A stretch of DNA of 64,000 bases from Tahibacter aquaticus (GTDB lineage: Bacteria; Pseudomonadota; Gammaproteobacteria; Xanthomonadales; Rhodanobacteraceae), in NCBI RefSeq assembly GCF_004363655.1, contig NZ_SNZH01000015.1:100898-164897 (forward strand). The letters run 5' to 3'. Positions 1-8,412 of the stretch are shown here, piece by piece. The first letter of the stretch is position 1; each line of letters starts with the position of its first letter. The position numbers and the translations under genes were made by a program. The notes under the pieces are model-generated. The model was given only the letters and a program-made list of their open reading frames with translations. It was not told the DNA's origin and did no database searches.

Positions 1-1
1 T

Positions 2-490
2 GCCTATGCGTTGGTGTATACGCGGATACCTGTGGACGATGAAGCCGACGCTGGCCTGCGCCTGGTCGGCGTCGTGCTGGCCAACCGCCAGGGACCGCTG
101 CCGCAGGATTTCGATCCGGCGCGCAACGACACCGACTGGCTGGTGCGCTACGACTACGACGCGCTGGGCCAGCTCGTCGCCGTACGCCGGCGCGACGGCG
201 CCGTCGTGCGTACCTTCGGCTGGGACGCACAGCGCATGAGCGCGCACGGCCAGCCCGGGGGCATGGCCGTGAGCTACGTTTGGGACGCGCAGGGCCGCGT
301 CAGCGAACAGCACGAAGCCGAAGGACTCAGCCGCTACTACCATTACCACGCCGATCACACGGAAGTGCGCGACAGCCTTGGGCGCAGCGAGCGCTACTGG
401 TTCGAGGGCGAAGGCGACGCGCGCCGCTGGAGTGCGCACGAACGTGCCGACGGCAGCATCATCCGCTTCGCCTACGATGGTTTCGGCCGC
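2..490 (+). repeat. Near-identical block shared with the third rhs gene (9054-9542)
   Basis: Bases 5-204 match 9057-9256 without a difference, and the match continues with scattered substitutions to about base 490, after which the two genes diverge to ordinary paralogue similarity. Two paralogues with an island of perfect identity suggest recent gene conversion or duplication. Confidence 0.85.
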
Positions 491-3343
491 CGCGTGCGAA
501 CCACCGACGCGCTGGGCCGGACGACTCACGAACGCCGCGATGCCCAGGGCCGCGTCGTCGGCGGTGCGGTCGCGGACGGGCTCAGTTGGCAGGTCGGCCT
601 GGACGAACGCGGCCAACTGCTGCACGGCGATAGCCAGGCCGGCGTGGTCACCATCACGCGCGATGCGCGCGGCCGCGCCACGACCATGAGCCTGCCCGAC
701 GGCGCTACCCTCCACTACGCCTATGACGATGCCCGCCTGCCGGACCGCGTCACGGCGATCACCGATCCCGACGGCGCCATCAAGCGGCAAAGCTGGAACG
801 CCCTGGGACAATTGGCCAGCCATGCCGACTGCTCTGGCCACGTCACGCAATGGCGCCATGACGACGAAGGCCGGCTGGTCGAAACCGTCGACGCACTCGG
901 CCAGCGCACGCAGTACCAGTACGACGACAACGGGCTGCGCTGCGGGCTGGTTCTCGCCGACGGCGCGCATTACCGGCTGGTCCATGATGGATTGGGCCGG
1001 CAGACCGAAATGATCGCGCCCGACGGCGCCACTTGGCGCACGCAGTGGAACCGCTTCGGCAGGCCGCTGCGCCACACCGATCCGCTGGGCCGTGAACAAT
1101 GCCTGGCCTACGACGTGGCCGGACGGCTGGTGTCGCTGCAAAACGAGAACGGTGCGTGCTGCCGCTTTGTATACGATGTGCTTGATCGCCTGGTCGAGGA
1201 AACCGGCTTCGACGGCCGCTGCCAGCGCTACCACTTCGATGCGGCCGGCCAGTTGCTCGCCGCTGAGGAAAACGGCCACGTGCTGCACCTGCGCTACGAT
1301 CTGGCCGGGCGCGTGGTAGCACGTGAGATCCACGCCGTTGCCGATGCCGCAAACTGGCAGACGCTGCCGCCCGACACGACCGCGCTGGCCTGGGAGCGCT
1401 ACGTCTGGCGTCGCGACGGCCAGCTCGAATCCGCTGCGAATGCCGAAGGCGAGGTACGCCTGGACTACGACGAAGCCGGCCGTCCGATCGGCGAGACGCA
1501 ATGCCATGCGGACGGCTGGACCTACAGCGTGCGCCAGCTCGCCGACGCGCGCGGCCGCCCGCAGAGCACACACTACGGCCAGGCGCCCGTGGTGAACTGG
1601 CAAAGCTACGGTCCCGGCCATCTGCAAGGCCTGCGCGTGGCCGATCTGGCGCTGGAGTTCGAGCGCGATCCGCTGCATCGGGAAACCGCTCGCCACGCCT
1701 GGTGGCAGGACGAAGCCCAGAGCCTGCGCCATAGCGTGTTCCATGCCACACGCGACTACGATGCCGCGGGCCGCCTGCGCCGCGCACGCGAGGTGCCGTC
1801 CGTCGGTGCAGCACTGCAGCGCGAATACCGCCATGACGCCCAAGGCCGCCTCGTCGGCATACAGGCCGATGCCCAGGCGATCGCCTACGTCTACGACTGC
1901 GCCGGCCGGCTGGTCGGCAGCAGGCATGGCGAAGACGAACGGCAGTACCGCTTCGATCCGGCCGGCAATCGCCTCGGGCTGCGGCAGCGCCGCGCCGCGC
2001 GCATGGACTGGGCCGAAACCGTGCAGGAAAAATTGCCGGACGTAGCCTTCAACGTGCTGGGCGAAGGCGAAGCAGCGGCGTCCGCCGCGGCGCAGTGCTG
2101 GCCGGACAACCGTATCCGCCACTTCGAAGGCATCGACTACCGCTACGACGCAGCCGGCAACCTGGCCGAACGGCGCACGCCGGAAGGTGACCACCTGCTG
2201 CTGCGCCACGACGTGCAGCAGCGCCTGGTCGAAATCCGCCGCAGCGATGCCGGCGGCCTGCGCCTCAGCGCGCTGTACCGCTACGACGTGTTCGGCCGCC
2301 GCATCGCCAAGCGCGTGCAGAACGGCGACACGACCGAGCTGACACGCTATGGCTGGGACGGCGACCGCCTCGTCGCCGAACGCAGCGCGGAGTACGAACG
2401 CACGACGATCTACGAACCCGGCAGCTTCGTGCCGCTGCTGCGCCTGCAGCGCGACCTGGCACCCGGGTCCGACGACGACGTGCCCGAGGGCGTGCTGCAG
2501 GAACTGCGTGCGCTGCTCGGTGCGGCGGCGCAGCAATTGCCGGCCGAACTGCGGCCGCGCGAGGCTGTGCAGCAGATTGCATTTTTCCACAACGATCACC
2601 TCGGTACGCCGCTGCGCCTAAGCGGGCGCGACGGCCGCACCCTGTGGCAGGCCAGTCCCGACGACTGGCAGGCGCTGCGTGCGGAATCCGGCAGCGCCGA
2701 CCAGCCCTTGCGCTTCCAGGGCCAGTGGCAGGACGACGAATCCGGCCTCTGCTACAACCGGCACCGCTACTACGACCCGGCGCTGGGCCGCTACGTGAGC
2801 CAGGATCCCCTCGGCGTCAGCGGCGGCCTGCACGCCTACGCCTACGCCGACAACAGCCCGCTGCACGCGGTGGATCCGCTGGGCCTGGAAACTGCCGCGG
2901 TCACCATCGCGGCAATGAAACACATGACGCAGGCGCCGCCCAAACTGAATTGCAATTGTTCCGCCATTCCAGCCATGCCGCCGGGCGTCGACCTGAAGAA
3001 GAACATCGCGGACGCCTCCGGCATGTGGCCGCTCGGCTTCCGCAACGCGGTAAAGAACAAGGGGCCGTGGGACTACAAGCAGCAGGGCGCGCAATACCAG
3101 GACTTCGGAAACTTCAACTACGGCGCCACCGGCCGCGCCACCGGCTTCGGCAACGAGATGCTGCTGTGCCAGGCCGGCCGCGCCCAGGTCGCCGCAGGCA
3201 CCTCCCTGCCGGGCTGGGGTACCCCCGGTTCGACGGCCATGTGCATAGGCGGCACCGCGCCCTACGGTGACGATCCGGCCGACCAGGCCATGATCAAGCA
3301 GGGCATGGATTATTTCGATTGCGGTTGCCACAAGGCGCCATGA
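2..3343 (+). CDS. Rhs-family polymorphic toxin, 5' end outside window; C-terminal toxin-44-like domain
   Basis: This is the downstream 1113 codons of an Rhs/YD-repeat protein; the reading frame is open to the window edge, so the N-terminus is missing. The product is a long run of YD repeats (R-Y-x-Y-D-x-x-G-x-L type) that in this family forms a hollow shell enclosing the C-terminal toxin. The Rhs core ends with RYYDPALGRYVSQDPLG and DPLGLE near 2760-2890, the autocleavage region of the family. The last ~150 residues differ from the other two rhs genes. They contain GPWDYKQQ, DFGNFNYGATG and PYGDDPADQAMI, which I recognise from memory as the polymorphic toxin type 44 domain; its activity is not evident from sequence. 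The gene overlaps the next (lipoprotein) gene by ATGA, indicating translational coupling and a likely toxin-immunity pair. The visible 5' part is nearly identical to the third rhs gene. Confidence 0.9.
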   Translation, partial: AYALVYTRIPVDDEADAGLRLVGVVLANRQGPLPQDFDPARNDTDWLVRYDYDALGQLVAVRRRDGAVVRTFGWDAQRMSAHGQPGGMAVSYVWDAQGRVSEQHEAEGLSRYYHYHADHTEVRDSLGRSERYWFEGEGDARRWSAHERADGSIIRFAYDGFGRRVRTTDALGRTTHERRDAQGRVVGGAVADGLSWQVGLDERGQLLHGDSQAGVVTITRDARGRATTMSLPDGATLHYAYDDARLPDRVTAITDPDGAIKRQSWNALGQLASHADCSGHVTQWRHDDEGRLVETVDALGQRTQYQYDDNGLRCGLVLADGAHYRLVHDGLGRQTEMIAPDGATWRTQWNRFGRPLRHTDPLGREQCLAYDVAGRLVSLQNENGACCRFVYDVLDRLVEETGFDGRCQRYHFDAAGQLLAAEENGHVLHLRYDLAGRVVAREIHAVADAANWQTLPPDTTALAWERYVWRRDGQLESAANAEGEVRLDYDEAGRPIGETQCHADGWTYSVRQLADARGRPQSTHYGQAPVVNWQSYGPGHLQGLRVADLALEFERDPLHRETARHAWWQDEAQSLRHSVFHATRDYDAAGRLRRAREVPSVGAALQREYRHDAQGRLVGIQADAQAIAYVYDCAGRLVGSRHGEDERQYRFDPAGNRLGLRQRRAARMDWAETVQEKLPDVAFNVLGEGEAAASAAAQCWPDNRIRHFEGIDYRYDAAGNLAERRTPEGDHLLLRHDVQQRLVEIRRSDAGGLRLSALYRYDVFGRRIAKRVQNGDTTELTRYGWDGDRLVAERSAEYERTTIYEPGSFVPLLRLQRDLAPGSDDDVPEGVLQELRALLGAAAQQLPAELRPREAVQQIAFFHNDHLGTPLRLSGRDGRTLWQASPDDWQALRAESGSADQPLRFQGQWQDDESGLCYNRHRYYDPALGRYVSQDPLGVSGGLHAYAYADNSPLHAVDPLGLETAAVTIAAMKHMTQAPPKLNCNCSAIPAMPPGVDLKKNIADASGMWPLGFRNAVKNKGPWDYKQQGAQYQDFGNFNYGATGRATGFGNEMLLCQAGRAQVAAGTSLPGWGTPGSTAMCIGGTAPYGDDPADQAMIKQGMDYFDCGCHKAP

Positions 3344-3777
3344 TGCAGATTCGTACCTCTTTCCACATCGCGCGAGCCGCGCTGCTGCTGGCCCTGCTGG
3401 CGCTTGCAGCCTGCACCGATTCCACGGCCGTCGCGCTGAAGGAACAGGCCCGCGTCGCCGCGCCCGGTGGCAAGGTCGATGCCGTGCTCGCGGAGCTGGC
3501 AACGGACGCGACCGTCGGCCAGGCCTATGAAATCCACTTGGTGCCGGCCGGTTCGACCCGCTTCGCCACAGCCAGCCTACGCGCCGACAAGGCGGCCGGC
3601 ATCAGCCTGCACTGGCGCGACGCGCACACGCTGCTGATCCGCTGCGAAGCCGCGCGCATCTTTGCGTTCAGCAACTTCTGGCAGAGCGCTGAAGTGGAGA
3701 ACTACACATACACGGTGGCGCTGGAGCTGGACGGCTGCCGCTATCCGGCTGCCGCGCCGGACAAGGACAAGTCATGA
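3340..3777 (+). CDS. Small lipoprotein, candidate immunity protein for the first Rhs toxin
   Basis: The product is 145 aa with a clear lipoprotein signal: MMQIRT start, hydrophobic stretch and lipobox LALAAC around residue 25, so it should be lipidated and held in the periplasm. The mature part has two further Cys residues near the C-terminal half (IRCEAAR and LDGCRYP), which could form a disulfide. The fold is unknown to me; the middle weakly resembles DUF5412-type small lipoproteins. The ATG overlaps the stop of the upstream rhs gene (ATGA), and its own stop overlaps the ATG of the next rhs gene in the same way. Position right behind a toxin gene plus periplasmic location make an immunity role likely. 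That role is inferred from context, not shown. Confidence 0.7.
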   Translation: MMQIRTSFHIARAALLLALLALAACTDSTAVALKEQARVAAPGGKVDAVLAELATDATVGQAYEIHLVPAGSTRFATASLRADKAAGISLHWRDAHTLLIRCEAARIFAFSNFWQSAEVENYTYTVALELDGCRYPAAAPDKDKS

Positions 3778-6700
3778 GCGGCAAGCCAGCGGCACGCCTG
3801 GGCGATTCCGTCGCCGGCGGCAACATCATGAGCGGCGCGGCGACGATCTTCATCGGCAGCAGCGAAGGCCAGGCGGACAAGCCGCTGGCCTGCACGCCGG
3901 CGGTGGGCGGGCCGGTCAATCCGCTGCTGGGCGTGAAGATCCTGCGCAGCGAGGTGGACGTCGCCCTGCCGGCGCCGCTCTCGTTCCAATTTGCGCGCAG
4001 CTACCTGTCCAGCGACGAACGCATCGGCGTGCTCGGCCAGGGCTGGTCCATACCCGGCGATGGCTTCGGCCTGCAGTTGGACGACGATGCGACGATCTTC
4101 ATCGACGGCCAGGGCCGGCGTATCCAGTTCGGTGTGCTGCAGCCGGGGCAGGAACGCTACTCGCCCAGTGAGCAGATCTGGATTCGCCGCGGCGGCGCTG
4201 CAGCGCAGAACTGGGATGGCCCCTGGGCTGCAGGCGCCGCTGCGCTGCGCGAGGATCCAAACACCGTATTCGTGCGCAGCAGCGGCGGTGTCATGGCCTT
4301 CCGCCGCGACCGCAGCGGCTGGCGCCTCGGCGAAATCGCGAACCGCTACGGCTATTGCACGCGCTTCGGCTGGAGCGAGCTGGATGTGGTCTCCACCATC
4401 CACGATAGCGCCGGCCGCTGCTACGTGCTGGTCTACGGACGCTTCGCGCCGATCGTCGCCAGCGACCGCGGTCTCCGCCTGCTTGGCGTCGCGCTGGCCG
4501 CCGGCGGCGACGCGGCCGCGCAGAATTTCGATCCCGCGCGCAACGATGTGGACTGGCGCGTGCGCTACGACTACAGCGAGGCCGGCGATCTCATCGCCGT
4601 GCGTGATCGGGCCGGCGAAATCGTGCGCCGCTTCGCCTGGGAAGCACATCGGCTGGTCGCGCACAGCCTGCCGAGTGGGCCGGAAATCCGCTACCGCTGG
4701 GATGCGCAGGGACGCGTGATCGAGCAGGCGGAAACCGGCGGCCTGCTGCGCCGCTTCCACTACCGCGCCGATCACACCGAGGTGGAAGACAGCCTGGGCC
4801 GGCGCGAGCGCTACCACTTCCGCGGCGAAGGCGGCGCGCTGCGCTGGACAGCGCACGAGCGCGCCGACGGCAGCCGCCTCGAATTCGGCTACGACACGCT
4901 GGGCCGCCAGGTGCGCAGCACCGATGCGCTCGGGCGCGAGCAATTCCTGCGCCGCGACGGTGAAGGCCGCATCATCGGCGAAAGCGGCGCTGCCGCGGCC
5001 AGCTGGCATGCGGACCTCGATGCCGATGGTCTGGCCGTCAGCGTCGAAAGCAGCGACGGCCGCCGCCGCCGCTTCGACCGCGACGAACTCGGCCGCATCC
5101 GCGCCGCCACCGAGGCCGACGGCGCGCTCACACGCTACGAATACGGCGACGCGCGGCTGCCCGATCGCGTGACCGCGACCGTCGACGCCGCCGGCAGGCG
5201 GCGCCAGCAGGAATGGACGGCGCTGGGGCAGCTGAGCCGCTACGTGGATTGCTCCGGCCATGCAACGCAGTGGAACTACGACGCCGAAGGCCAGCTGCTC
5301 GGCAAGACCGACGCGCTGGGCCAAGTCACGCGCTACGCCTACGACCGGCGTGGGCGGCATACCGCCACCGTCCTGCCGGACGGCACGCGCTACGAATTCG
5401 CCTACGACGCAGCCGGCCGGCGCATCCGCTTTGGCAGCGGCACGAGCGCGATCCGGCATGCATGGGACGAACTCGGTCGCTTGGTGCGCGCCGTCGATCC
5501 GGCCGGGCGCGAGCGCCACTTCGACTACGACCCCGCCGGCCGCCTGATCGGTCTGCGCAACGAGAACGGCACCTGCTGCCGCTTCGCCTACGACGCGTTG
5601 GACCGGCTCGTACGCGAAACCGGCTTCGATGGCCGCACGCAGGAATACCGCTACAACCAGGCCGGCGAACTCATCGCCTGCGATGAAGCCGGCGCGTCGA
5701 TGCGGCTGGAACGCGACGAGGCTGGCCGCGTCATCGCCTGCGACAACCGCGCCGGCGATGTGTCGGTATCGCGCGAAACATACGCCTGGGATGCGGCCGG
5801 ACAGCTGCAATGCGCGGCGAACGAAAGCGCCGAAATAAACATCGTCCACGACGCCGCCGGCCGGCGCATCCACGAAACCCAGCTGCACGCGGACGGCTGG
5901 CGCTACAGCGTCGTGCATGTGCACGACGCCGGTGGCCTGTTGCAGTCCTCGCAGTACGATCTCGCACCGGCGGTGGAATGGCGCAGCTACGGTTCGGGCC
6001 ATGTGCACGGCCTGCGCCTGGGCGGCCTCGCGCTGGATCTGGAACGCGATCCGCTGCACCGGGAAAGCGCGCGCAGTATCTGGGCGATCGACGCGGACGG
6101 GCAGGCCGGCGCACCGCTGCTGCAGGCGATGCGCGAATACGATGCGCAGGGCCGGCTCGCCCGCCAGCGCAGCCTGTTGCGCGGCAGCGAAGCGCAAGAC
6201 CTGCGCCACGTCTACGACGGGCACGGCTGGCTCAGCGAAATCCGCAGCGGCGATCAGGTGCTGGCGAGCTTTGCCTGCGATCCGGCAGGCCGCCTGGCCG
6301 AGAGCCACCTTTCCGGAAAAAAAGACAATTTCCACTATGACCCGGCCGGCAACCGGCTGGACCTGACGCGCCGCCTGCCGCGCGCGGACGAAGACTGGAC
6401 GGCCACGGTACAGGCCAACAGCGGCAATGCCGCGTTCAACCTGCTGGCTACTCAGGACGGCCGCCTGAGCGAACACGCGGCCGCGTGGCCGGACAACCGC
6501 ATCACCGATTTCGATGACATCTGCGACCGCTTCGATGCCGCCGGCAACCTGGTCGAACGTCTCTGCGCCGACGGCGAACGCCTGCGCCTGGACTACGATC
6601 CGGCGCATCGCCTGGTCCATCTTCTGCGCACCTGGCCGGGTGGCCGCCGCATCGAGGCCTGGTATGCGTACGACCCGCTGTCGCGGCGCATCCGCAAGAA

Positions 6701-7715
6701 AGTCCGCGATGGCGCGCAGGAAACCATCACCCGCTACGGCTGGGACGGCGACCGTCTCGTGGCCGAGGAAACCGGCGCGCAGCGCCGCACCATCGTCTAC
6801 GAGCCGCACGGCTTCGTGCCGCTGGCGCGCATCGAACAGAGCCTCGCCGACGACGACGACGGCGAGGACGTAGCGGCAGCCACGCAGATGCAGGCATTGC
6901 TGGCCGGCCTCGACGGTTTGCCGCCGGAATTGCGCGAACTGCGGCAGGCGCCGCGCATCCGTTTTTTCCAGGCCGATCACCTGGGCACGCCGCAGCGTCT
7001 CGTGGATGTTTCCGGTGCGGTGTGCTGGCAGGCCACGGCCGATGTCTGGCGCGCGGTCGGCAGCGAAACCGGCGATACCGACCAACCCATCCGTTTCCAG
7101 GGGCAGTGGCACGACGCGGAATCCGGCCTGTACTACAACCGCCATCGCTACTACGACCCACGCCTAGGGCGCTACATCAGCCAGGATCCCAGCGGCCTGG
7201 CCGGCGGCCTCAATCCGTATGCCTACGTCGACTCCAGCCCGCACCGCTATCTCGATCCTTTGGGATTGGTGCTGCTCACACCGGCCGAAGGCCAGCAGGT
7301 CGTCGACAAGGCGCGCGAATGGATCGGCGTGCCGTACTACAACGGCGGCGGCCCGAAATCCAGCCGCGACAAGGCGGATTGTTCGGGCTCGACTTGGCAG
7401 ATCTACAAGGAAGCCGGTTTCGACTACGACTACGCGTCCTCATCGTCGTTTCCGAATAATCCACGTTTCAAGAAAGTGACCGACGGCATCCCGCAACAGG
7501 GTGACGTGGGTTGGTGGGACGGGCATATGCTGATCTACGACGCCAACGCAGCGACCATCGAAGGCGCGCCCAAGGACGCCAACGCGTTGTCCGCGCGCAA
7601 CGGCAGCAAACCGTTCAGCGCCGTGCCGATCAGCTGGTGGACCAAGCCCAAGGGCGACGTGACCTGGTACCGCTACGACAAACCCGAAGGCTGCACGGAA
7701 TGCGCGAAGAAATGA
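3774..7715 (+). CDS. Rhs toxin with N-terminal PAAR-like segment and C-terminal NlpC/P60-like domain
   Basis: The 1313-residue protein is a complete Rhs effector. Residues 2-60 (GKPAARLGD, SGAATIFIG, NPLLGVKIL) look like a short PAAR-like sheath-tip segment followed by the DUF6531 region, pointing to type VI secretion delivery. About 1000 residues of YD repeats follow, then the core ending RYYDPRLGRYISQDPSGL and YLDPLGLVLL near residue 1165. The C-terminal ~147 residues resemble NlpC/P60 peptidases: KADCSGSTW supplies the catalytic Cys and QQGDVGWWDGHMLIYD the GD motif and catalytic His. Such enzymes cut peptide stems of cell-wall peptidoglycan, so the target would be periplasmic. The gene overlaps both neighbours by ATGA. 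An amidase or acyltransferase activity from the same fold is an alternative. Confidence 0.92.
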   Translation: MSGKPAARLGDSVAGGNIMSGAATIFIGSSEGQADKPLACTPAVGGPVNPLLGVKILRSEVDVALPAPLSFQFARSYLSSDERIGVLGQGWSIPGDGFGLQLDDDATIFIDGQGRRIQFGVLQPGQERYSPSEQIWIRRGGAAAQNWDGPWAAGAAALREDPNTVFVRSSGGVMAFRRDRSGWRLGEIANRYGYCTRFGWSELDVVSTIHDSAGRCYVLVYGRFAPIVASDRGLRLLGVALAAGGDAAAQNFDPARNDVDWRVRYDYSEAGDLIAVRDRAGEIVRRFAWEAHRLVAHSLPSGPEIRYRWDAQGRVIEQAETGGLLRRFHYRADHTEVEDSLGRRERYHFRGEGGALRWTAHERADGSRLEFGYDTLGRQVRSTDALGREQFLRRDGEGRIIGESGAAAASWHADLDADGLAVSVESSDGRRRRFDRDELGRIRAATEADGALTRYEYGDARLPDRVTATVDAAGRRRQQEWTALGQLSRYVDCSGHATQWNYDAEGQLLGKTDALGQVTRYAYDRRGRHTATVLPDGTRYEFAYDAAGRRIRFGSGTSAIRHAWDELGRLVRAVDPAGRERHFDYDPAGRLIGLRNENGTCCRFAYDALDRLVRETGFDGRTQEYRYNQAGELIACDEAGASMRLERDEAGRVIACDNRAGDVSVSRETYAWDAAGQLQCAANESAEINIVHDAAGRRIHETQLHADGWRYSVVHVHDAGGLLQSSQYDLAPAVEWRSYGSGHVHGLRLGGLALDLERDPLHRESARSIWAIDADGQAGAPLLQAMREYDAQGRLARQRSLLRGSEAQDLRHVYDGHGWLSEIRSGDQVLASFACDPAGRLAESHLSGKKDNFHYDPAGNRLDLTRRLPRADEDWTATVQANSGNAAFNLLATQDGRLSEHAAAWPDNRITDFDDICDRFDAAGNLVERLCADGERLRLDYDPAHRLVHLLRTWPGGRRIEAWYAYDPLSRRIRKKVRDGAQETITRYGWDGDRLVAEETGAQRRTIVYEPHGFVPLARIEQSLADDDDGEDVAAATQMQALLAGLDGLPPELRELRQAPRIRFFQADHLGTPQRLVDVSGAVCWQATADVWRAVGSETGDTDQPIRFQGQWHDAESGLYYNRHRYYDPRLGRYISQDPSGLAGGLNPYAYVDSSPHRYLDPLGLVLLTPAEGQQVVDKAREWIGVPYYNGGGPKSSRDKADCSGSTWQIYKEAGFDYDYASSSSFPNNPRFKKVTDGIPQQGDVGWWDGHMLIYDANAATIEGAPKDANALSARNGSKPFSAVPISWWTKPKGDVTWYRYDKPEGCTECAKK

Positions 7716-8368
7716 AACCGTCGATTGCCGGTGGCACGCCTTTTCGCGGCCTCTGTCGCGGCCTGCTGATGCTGGCCGCCGCGCTGTTGCCCGCGGCCGG
7801 AGCCATGGCCGCAGAAGCCCCATCCGCAGCGGTTGAGCGCGTGCGTGAGTTCGTGGCTGGCGAGTTCGCCGGCGCCGAAGACCTGCGCGCGAGCCTCGCG
7901 CTGATCGTGCCGGCAACACAGCGACCGCGCACGGCCAGCGGTGAAGATCCGGATGCGTTGGACGGTCAGGTGTTTTCGCTGGTCGGCGATGCACTGGTCG
8001 TGGTCAGCCGCTATGAACTGGGTGTGGCCGAATCCGACGGAGCTGTGGTTGTCGTGCCGGTGGATTTCAGCGTGGTCGCGACCACGCAAGGGCAGGGCGT
8101 GGGCGGACGTCGTTTCGTCCGCGCGGCCAGCGCCAGCGAGCGCGTGCGCTACCGCGTGCTGCTGCGCAAGGGCGAATGGCTGGTGCAGGATCCCCCATTG
8201 CCGCATGTGTCCGCGCAGGCGCTGCTGCAGTCGTATCGTAAACAAGTGGATTATGCGAAAGAGAAACTGTTGCCGCTGCCGCAGACCTCGCGCGCGCAGC
8301 GCGAAACCTTTGCCGCGATGGAGCGGGAGATGAACGCACTACAGGTCCTGGCCGGGGAAACGCCATGA
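7712..8368 (+). CDS. Secreted protein, candidate immunity protein for the NlpC/P60-like Rhs toxin
   Basis: The product is 218 aa with a Sec signal peptide (MKPSIAGG start, hydrophobic core near residues 18-32, cleavage near AMA-AEA). I do not recognise the family. The mature part looks globular and soluble, with a beta-rich centre (ALVVVSRYELG, GAVVVVPVDFSVVA) and a charged helical C-terminus. I chose the ATG at 7712 because it overlaps the rhs stop as ATGA, the same coupling used elsewhere in this locus; an ATG four codons upstream (7700) is also possible. An exported protein tied to a toxin that probably attacks peptidoglycan fits a periplasmic immunity role, but this is inference from position and signal peptide. 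Confidence 0.72.
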   Translation: MKPSIAGGTPFRGLCRGLLMLAAALLPAAGAMAAEAPSAAVERVREFVAGEFAGAEDLRASLALIVPATQRPRTASGEDPDALDGQVFSLVGDALVVVSRYELGVAESDGAVVVVPVDFSVVATTQGQGVGGRRFVRAASASERVRYRVLLRKGEWLVQDPPLPHVSAQALLQSYRKQVDYAKEKLLPLPQTSRAQRETFAAMEREMNALQVLAGETP

Positions 8369-8412
8369 GGCGCACCGCTGCCGGCACGGCAACGCAAGGA
8401 GTCGGCCCATGA
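8365..8412 (+). CDS. Possible 15-codon coupling ORF between immunity gene and third rhs gene
   Basis: A tiny frame runs from an ATG overlapping the previous stop (ATGA) to a TGA overlapping the next rhs start (ATGA). The Shine-Dalgarno AAGGAG for the rhs gene (8396-8401) lies inside it. It codes for a basic, Ala/Gly/Thr-rich peptide with no recognisable feature. It may only keep ribosomes moving across the 40-bp gap, or be chance. Confidence 0.25.
   Translation: MRRTAAGTATQGVGP

Noticed and set aside
3741-7145. Open frame of over 1100 codons on the minus strand
   Set aside because: It lies exactly opposite the second rhs gene; its composition is the mirror of high-GC codon use and no domain is visible.
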